From positions 1,550,001-1,614,000 of the forward strand of contig NZ_CP175698.1 of NCBI RefSeq assembly GCF_046097095.1: a DNA stretch of 64,000 nucleotides. The letters are read 5' to 3'. Shown here in pieces: positions 59,115 through 64,000 of the stretch. Made by a program: the position numbers and the translations under genes. Numbering within the stretch: the stretch's first letter is position 1; every line of letters starts with the position of its first letter. The notes below the pieces were generated by a model. The model was not told the origin of the DNA, did no database searches, and saw only the letters and a list, made by a program, of their open reading frames with translations. The DNA is from Natrinema sp046097095. GTDB taxonomy: Archaea; Halobacteriota; Halobacteria; Halobacteriales; Natrialbaceae.

Positions 59115-60506
59115 TTACCCGAACGGACCCATGCCGCCCATGCCACCGCCGCCACCGCCGCCCTGTTGCATCTGCTTCATCATGCGCTGCATCTCCTGAT
59201 CGGAGCCCATTCCCTGGAACTGCTTGATCGTGCGTTCCATCATCTTGTACTGCTGGAGGAGTTCACGGACCCGCTCTTCGGTGGTTCCCGAGCCGCGGGC
59301 GATGCGCTCGATCTGGCTCGCGCCGATGGCCTTGGGGTACTCCTTTTCGGCCTCGGTCATCGAGTCCATGATCACCGAGAACGTGCGCATCCGCTCTTGG
59401 GTGACGTCCATCGCGTCGTCGGGGAGCTGGTCTTTGATCCCGCCGCCGAAGCCGGGGATCATGTCCATCACCTGGTCGAGCGGCCCCATGTTGTTCATCG
59501 CCTCCATCTGCTTTTGCATGTCCTTGAGGGTGAACTGGCCCTGCAGCATGTCCTCGGGGTCCCACTCCTCTTCCTCGATGTCGGTCTGCTGCATGGCGCG
59601 CTCGACGCGCTCGGCGAGTTGCGAAAGGTCGCCCATGCCGAGCAGTCGCGAGATGAAGCCGTCGGGTTCGAAGCGCTCGATGTCCTGGACTTCCTCGCCG
59701 GTCCCGAGGAAGGCAATCGAGGAGTCGGTCTGATCGACCGCGGTCAGCGCACCGCCACCTTTCGCGGTCCCGTCTAACTTCGTGATAACGACGCCGTCGA
59801 TTCCGACCGACTCGTCGAACTGCTGGGCCTGCTCTTTTGCGCCCTGTCCGATCGCGGCGTCCAAGACGAGCAGCGAGGTGTCAGGATCGACGACGCCCTC
59901 GATTTGCTCGATCTCGTCGATCAGATCGTCCTCGAGGGCGTGGCGACCGGCCGTGTCCACGATGTGGACGTCGGCCTCGCTGGTCTCCTCGAGGCCCTTG
60001 CGGGCGATCTCGACGGGGTCGTCGTTGTCCGGGTTGCCGTAGAAGTCGACCTCCGCGCGCTCGGCCATCTCCGCGGCCTGGTCGTACGCGCCGGGTCGGA
60101 AGGTGTCGGTCTGAATGACCGCCGGGCGAAGCCCCTTCGTCGAGAACCACCAGGCCATCTTCGCGGCGGAGGTCGTCTTCCCCGACCCCTGCAGCCCCGC
60201 CAGCAGGATGGTCTGTTCCTCGAGGGGCAACTCGGTCGAGTCGCCGATGAGGTCGACCAGTTCCTCGTAGACGATGCGGAGGACGAAGTCCCGCGCCGGG
60301 GTGCCCGCAGGGGGTTCTTCCTCTAAGGCGCGCTCTTTGATGTTGTCCGAGAGGGCCATCACGAGCGAGACGTCGACGTCGGCGGAGAGCAAGGAGCGCT
60401 GGATCTCCTTGACGATCTCCTCGACGTCTTCCTCGCTGAGTCGCGACTTCCCGCGGAGCTTGTCCAAGGTGCCCCGCAGAGAACTCCCGAGATCGTCGAG
60501 TACCAT
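59115..60506 (-). CDS. srp54: Signal recognition particle protein SRP54
   Basis: This 463-residue GTPase binds signal peptides and 7S RNA and brings ribosomes to the SecY membrane channel. The N domain is at about 1-85. The G domain has GLQGSGKTTSAAKMA (about 105), DTAGRHALEDDLIDEIEQI (about 185) and TKLDGTAKGGGAL (about 246). The M domain (from about 300) carries GPLDQVMDMIPGFGGGIKD and RIARGSGTTEERVRELLQQY. It ends with a Met/Gln/Gly-rich tail. Length and motifs are normal. Confidence 0.97.
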   Translation of the reverse strand: MVLDDLGSSLRGTLDKLRGKSRLSEEDVEEIVKEIQRSLLSADVDVSLVMALSDNIKERALEEEPPAGTPARDFVLRIVYEELVDLIGDSTELPLEEQTILLAGLQGSGKTTSAAKMAWWFSTKGLRPAVIQTDTFRPGAYDQAAEMAERAEVDFYGNPDNDDPVEIARKGLEETSEADVHIVDTAGRHALEDDLIDEIEQIEGVVDPDTSLLVLDAAIGQGAKEQAQQFDESVGIDGVVITKLDGTAKGGGALTAVDQTDSSIAFLGTGEEVQDIERFEPDGFISRLLGMGDLSQLAERVERAMQQTDIEEEEWDPEDMLQGQFTLKDMQKQMEAMNNMGPLDQVMDMIPGFGGGIKDQLPDDAMDVTQERMRTFSVIMDSMTEAEKEYPKAIGASQIERIARGSGTTEERVRELLQQYKMMERTIKQFQGMGSDQEMQRMMKQMQQGGGGGGGMGGMGPFG

Positions 60507-60693
60507 TTGCCTCGTCTACGGGGCGATGGCGTTAAAGGCTTTTTCTACGTCTGACGAGCGAGTGCCGACTCGACCGTTCGACGGGCCGCCGCTGTCTCGA
60601 GTGGCCGACCGATCTCCCGACACCGAACGTCGACGCGACGGTCGCTCGAGCGGCGTCGGTGGGTATTTCACTCGACCGCGACAACCACCGCGT

Positions 60694-60915
60694 ATGAGTT
60701 CCGACGCAGACGTCGACCCTTCGGAGTACGAGGCGCTCGAGGATGCCGACGTGACGATGCGACAGAACGAGCATGGCCTCCACATCGCCGACGACGAGAT
60801 CACCGGCGTCTCGAGCCAGGGACAGACGCCCGAGGAGGCGCTTTCGAACCTCGCAGCGGCGGTCGAGTCTCACAAGGAGGCGGTGGACGACGACCCGGGC
60901 GACGACTGGCTCTGA
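60694..60915 (+). CDS. HicB-like protein without HicA partner
   Basis: This 73-residue protein shows VTMRQNEHGLHIADDEITGV followed by SSQGQTPEEALSNLAAAVES, the partial RNase-H-like fold of HicB antitoxins. It lacks the C-terminal DNA-binding domain found in full antitoxins. No HicA toxin gene lies next to it. Stand-alone HicB-like proteins are common in haloarchaea. ATG at 60694 fits the protein pattern; the frame upstream is inside the srp54 promoter. Confidence 0.75.
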   Translation: MSSDADVDPSEYEALEDADVTMRQNEHGLHIADDEITGVSSQGQTPEEALSNLAAAVESHKEAVDDDPGDDWL

Positions 60916-61009
60916 CGCCGCCGTACGACGACGCGGGCGCTCGGGCTGATTTTTTCGATGCATGCACCAGATTGAATATTACCATCGGCAGTGAATCGTC
61001 GATTGCGAC

Positions 61010-61537
61010 ATGGCAGACAATCCGAACAATCCGCAACGGCAGGTCGACTCGACGAAGACGAATGACGCGATTGGTCGGCGACGCGCCCTCCAAGCGGGGA
61101 CGGGGGTCGCGGCGACGGCGCTCGGAATCGCGACCCTCGGTGGGCAGGCCGCCGCACACTTCCCGACGGACCTCGAGATCGACATCCGACCGGGAGGCGG
61201 TCGCGCGCCGATCAATCCGGACAGCCATGGCATCGTCCCAGTCGCAGTTCTCCGGACGGACGAGTTCGATCCGGCGAGCGAACCGGTTCGATACCGGTTC
61301 GGCGCACCGGACGTCGTCGCTGACGGCGGCGGGGCCCGACCGATCGACGACGGCCACGCCATCGACGTAACCGGAGATGGATGCGCGGACCGACTCCTGT
61401 TCTTCCGGGCCGACGAGACCGGGTTCGACGGTGACGAATCGGTGGGCCGACTCGAGTGGGAGCGCACCGAGGACGGCCACCACGGACTCGCCGGTACCGG
61501 GCCGGTGACGATCGTCGGTCGACACTACAGAGAGTAG
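61010..61537 (+). CDS. Tat-exported protein with VPVAVLRTDEFDP domain
   Basis: This 175-residue secreted protein has a Tat signal (GRRRALQAGTGVAATALGIA, about 22-41, ending GQAAAHF). The mature part shows IDIRPGGGRAPINPDSHGIV followed by PVAVLRTDEFDPASEPV. This block resembles a short domain found in secreted bacterial proteins (form: INxxSxGxxPVAILGTxxFD). It is rich in Asp and might bind calcium. It ends in IVGRHYRE. No lipobox. Function unknown. Confidence 0.8.
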   Translation: MADNPNNPQRQVDSTKTNDAIGRRRALQAGTGVAATALGIATLGGQAAAHFPTDLEIDIRPGGGRAPINPDSHGIVPVAVLRTDEFDPASEPVRYRFGAPDVVADGGGARPIDDGHAIDVTGDGCADRLLFFRADETGFDGDESVGRLEWERTEDGHHGLAGTGPVTIVGRHYRE

Positions 61538-61660
61538 CGACGGCGTCGATAGCGTCGGCCGCGCGCCGTAGGCGGCGAGCGAACGGCCGACTGCGGAGCG
61601 CCGGTCGGCGATCGTATCGCAGGCGCTTATTTTAGGCGGTCGGCGGTGGTCGACGCCCGT

Positions 61661-63160
61661 ATGGACGAGTACGACGTCGTCGTCATCGGCGGGGGATCGG
61701 GAAGTCAAGTCGCCACCGCGGCGGCCCAACAGGGACTCGAGGCGGCCGTGATCGAGCGCGGCCCGCTCGGCGGGGCCTGCGTGACGCGGGGCTGCGTTCC
61801 CTCGAAGGCGCTCATCCACCGGGCGGACGTCGTCCGCGAACTGCGACGCGCCGACGCGTTCGGCGTCAACGCGGAGCTAACGGGAGTCGACTACGACGAG
61901 ATCACCACCTCGATTCACGACACGGTCTTCGAGAAGGCGGCGAACCAGGCCTCGAGTCTCCGGAACAGCGAGAACGTCGCCCTCTACCGCGGCGAGGGAC
62001 GATTCGTCGACGACCGGACGCTCGCGGTCGAACCGACCGAAGAGAGGGAAAGCGGCGCAACTGAGGAGAGGGCAGACGGCGCGACCGAGGAGGGGGAAGA
62101 CGGCGGGCGGGTCCGCGGCGAGACGGTCGTCATCGCCGTCGGGAGCCGGCCGATGGTTCCGCCGATCGACGGACTCGAGGACGCTGACTTTCTTACGAGC
62201 GACGACGCGCTCTTTCTCGACGAACGGCCCGACGAGCTCGTCGTCGTCGGCGGTGGCTACATCGGAGCCGAACTGGGCTACTTCTTCGGCGCGCTCGGAA
62301 CCGAGGTCTCGATCGTCGGCCGGAGCGACCGGCTCGTTCCTCGAGAGGACGACGACGTGAGCGCGGCCGTGACGGAGTCGCTCGAGGCTCACTGCGACGT
62401 GTACGCCGGCTACGAGGCTACTTCCGTCGACGACCCGAAGTCCGACGGTGACGTTACCGTGACCGCCGAGCCGGCCGACGACGAGAGCGACGCCGAGACC
62501 GTCGAACTCACCGGCGACGACCTCCTGCTGGCGACCGGTCGCCGACCCAACACCGACACGCTCGAGCTCGAGGCGACCGGCGTCGAGGTAGACGAGAAGG
62601 GCCACATCGAAACCGACGACCGACTCGAGACGACCGCGGACGGAATCTGGGCGCTCGGCGACGTCCTCGGCGAACGGCCGTTCAAGCACGCGGCCGACTA
62701 CGAGTCGAAGGTGGTCTCGGCGAACGTCTTAGACGACGCGGGGGAAGCGGTCGACTATCGGGCCGTGCCACACGCGATCTTCACCAGCCCGCGCGTTGCG
62801 AGCGTCGGGCAAACGGAGGACGAACTCGCGGACGAGGGCCGCGAGTACGAGGCTGTGATCACGCCCTACGGGGCCGCGCCGCTGGGGATGATCCTCGAGG
62901 CCGACGACGGGTTCGTGAAGGCCATCGCCGCGCCCGACGGCGAGATTCTGGGCTGTCACATCGTCGGCCCGCAGGCCGAAACACTGCTCCACGAGGTGGT
63001 CGTTGCGATGGACAGCGCCGACGGGACTGTCGACGATGTCGCGGAGCCGGTTCACATCCATCCGGCGCTGAACGAGGTCGTCTATTCGGCGTTCGACGAG
63101 CTCTCGGATGCGACGTACTCGACAGCACCCGACTGGCGGGACGTGAGCGATCGAGGGTGA
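61661..63160 (+). CDS. Dihydrolipoamide dehydrogenase-like flavoprotein
   Basis: This 499-residue disulfide oxidoreductase is related to Lpd, mercuric reductase and glutathione reductase. The FAD motif is VVVIGGGSGSQVATAAA (about residue 5), and the redox-active pair is GGACVTRGCVPSKAL (Cys about 41 and 46). The NAD motif is VVVGGGYIGAELGYFFGALG (about 202) and the dimerisation domain carries the active-site His in PVHIHPALNEVV (about 470). An acidic insertion of about 25 residues (EERESGATEERADGATEE) lies in the FAD domain. It has no E1/E2 neighbours, so its substrate may not be lipoamide. TATA-like ttattttagg (61626-61635) lies 26-35 bases before ATG 61661. Its 3' part is repeated at 63937. 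Confidence 0.92.
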   Translation: MDEYDVVVIGGGSGSQVATAAAQQGLEAAVIERGPLGGACVTRGCVPSKALIHRADVVRELRRADAFGVNAELTGVDYDEITTSIHDTVFEKAANQASSLRNSENVALYRGEGRFVDDRTLAVEPTEERESGATEERADGATEEGEDGGRVRGETVVIAVGSRPMVPPIDGLEDADFLTSDDALFLDERPDELVVVGGGYIGAELGYFFGALGTEVSIVGRSDRLVPREDDDVSAAVTESLEAHCDVYAGYEATSVDDPKSDGDVTVTAEPADDESDAETVELTGDDLLLATGRRPNTDTLELEATGVEVDEKGHIETDDRLETTADGIWALGDVLGERPFKHAADYESKVVSANVLDDAGEAVDYRAVPHAIFTSPRVASVGQTEDELADEGREYEAVITPYGAAPLGMILEADDGFVKAIAAPDGEILGCHIVGPQAETLLHEVVVAMDSADGTVDDVAEPVHIHPALNEVVYSAFDELSDATYSTAPDWRDVSDRG

Positions 63161-63468
63161 CGAGGCGTCAATAGACTATGTTTGAACCGGCTGATCAAAA
63201 CAGATCGTGTGAGAGTTCGAGAGGCGCATCACGATTGGACCCTCAATCCGCTACTCTGTTAGGAGGGATACCAATGACTCGAGTCACGCTTCCGTCGAGA
63301 ATCAGGCTCGAATCGATTGCCATCGAGCCCTCTCGTGGGCGAACGACTCGGCGATAGATAAGCCAGGAGCAGTACGATCTAGCGATAGCTATTAAGGCAT
63401 ATCAGGCCCATTGGCCATCAATTTACGCTGCATGAAAGAATAAATGCTCCCGATCCTAAAGTAAATAC
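63161..63468. other. Region after flavoprotein, entry to AT-rich insert
   Basis: About 300 bases with no convincing gene. Base composition shifts from mixed to AT-rich from about 63340. A small frame at 63274 (MTRVTLPSRIRLES) of about 27 codons is not supported. A TATA-like stretch precedes the next gene (cctaaagtaaata, about 63455). Confidence 0.45.
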
Positions 63469-63627
63469 ATGACCTCAAAAGCAGCCTCGATTTTAATACC
63501 CGGTATGATGTGGATGATAATTGGTTATTTGCTTTTTGACATATATGGTGCCGGTTTTGGGCTGGTATTAGGATTTGGTATGGGTGAGACATTCTATCAA
63601 CAATATGGTGATGAGGGTCACCTATAA
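63469..63627 (+). CDS. Small AT-rich membrane protein
   Basis: This 52-residue frame starts MTSKAASILIPGMMWMIIGY. One long or two short hydrophobic helices (about 6-25 and 28-40) with Gly-rich packing are followed by ETFYQQYGDEGHL. Codons are AT-rich, unlike the host. It sits between the intact flavoprotein gene and its truncated copy, in the same way as the 85-residue protein at 2017 sits between permease and permease scrap. No family recognised. Confidence 0.55.
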   Translation: MTSKAASILIPGMMWMIIGYLLFDIYGAGFGLVLGFGMGETFYQQYGDEGHL

Positions 63628-63936
63628 TATTGTATTGGGTATTTTATATTTTTGGGTTAAGGAGGCCGGGACTCGAACAGGGCGGAGATATCGTGCAAAC
63701 GACATATTCTTGTTATAATATCCAGATATATCAGCGTATTTGGTATATTTTCGGAATTTACTCTGCTGAGGTGGTTCTCATCAACAACGCACGAACCGTC
63801 GCTTCCTTGTCGGCAGCACCCGCTTCGATTCAGTTCTCTGAAGATCGGTCTCAACCTGTTCGAAGAGATCGTACGTGCGTGGTGCTCATCCTGCGACGGA
63901 ACCTCGTCGGTTCACGATTAGGTCGATCGAAGGTGC
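63628..63936. other. Rest of insert, with tRNA 3'-end-like stretch
   Basis: No gene was recognised. Bases 63661-63684 (ggaggccgggactcgaacag and following) look like the T-arm and 3' end of a tRNA read on the minus strand, but the T-stem does not pair properly. AT-rich sequence returns to GC-rich by about 63770, well before the truncated flavoprotein copy at 63937. Confidence 0.4.
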
Positions 63937-64000
63937 TCGCCGCGCCCGACGGCGAGACTCTGGGCTGTCACATCGTCGGCCCGCAGGCCGAAACGCTGCT
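63937..64000 (+). pseudogene. 5'-truncated copy of flavoprotein 3' region (runs off window)
   Basis: The last 64 bases match 62925-62988 inside the intact flavoprotein gene at 62 of 64 positions and keep the same frame (AAPDGETLGCHIVGPQAETL). Similarity is lost abruptly upstream, so this is a copy that lacks the first 420 or so codons. Its right end is outside the window. Confidence 0.85.

Overview
The window is a piece of a haloarchaeal chromosome. It is GC-rich, its proteins are acidic, and short leaderless genes begin about 25-33 bases after TATA-like boxes. Archaeal markers are present: MCM helicase, TFB, SRP54, XPD-type helicase, Tat-type lipoproteins and a haloarchaeal transducer. Heavy use of ctcgag and the gene content suggest the order Natrialbales, but this is an inference without a marker-gene search. 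No rRNA, CRISPR array, complete insertion sequence or origin was seen.

Layout. 1-2740: an ABC exporter whose permease has apparently been replaced in place by an AT-rich homologue, with scraps of the old gene left on both sides of an AT-rich insert. 2901-5905: oxidoreductase, cold-shock protein, membrane protein, cupin. 5994-10317: an iron/siderophore uptake locus (FecCD-type permease, ATPase, two tandem lipoprotein receptors) with three near-identical 16-base DtxR-type operators. 10416-16172: methyl-accepting transducer, helicase, small proteins. 16330-20245: tRNA-Pro, MCM with a mini-intein in its Walker A motif, and a TFB gene. 20344-23549: threonine synthase, a regulator and small membrane proteins. 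23837-33090: a complete LysW-dependent arginine pathway (argG-argH, then argW-X-C-B-D-E-F), including the tiny carrier protein. 33566-40482: membrane-anchored HTH protein, RNA cyclic phosphodiesterase, XPD-like helicase, CDF transporter, phosphoesterase. 40558-45623: a two-gene molybdenum formate dehydrogenase. 46051-48895: small membrane protein, M29 aminopeptidase, phosphate permease. 49072-51837: zinc-ribbon microprotein, a strongly structured intergenic region (candidate RNA), and an esterase/ring-cleavage/flavoprotein operon. 51949-54994: membrane protein, secreted GH5 glycosidase of endoglycoceramidase type, a glycosyltransferase scrap, tRNA-Arg. 55146-63160: lipoproteins, UPF0200/UPF0201 pair, a CBS-MaoC fusion, SRP54, HicB-like protein and a dihydrolipoamide dehydrogenase-like flavoprotein. 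63161-64000: a partly AT-rich insert ending in a second copy of that flavoprotein's 3' part.

The most unusual pattern is repeated. At three loci (ABC permease, argF, flavoprotein) an intact gene is followed, in the same orientation, by a spacer and then a 5'-truncated copy of its own 3' part. At two of the three the spacer is partly AT-rich and holds an orphan small membrane-protein gene. This is the footprint expected if foreign DNA recombines into the 3' part of a gene while keeping that gene intact. It is the best lead here for an undescribed mobile or cargo-exchange process. The second lead is the structured element at 49361-49452, which has its own TATA box and no open reading frame to explain it.
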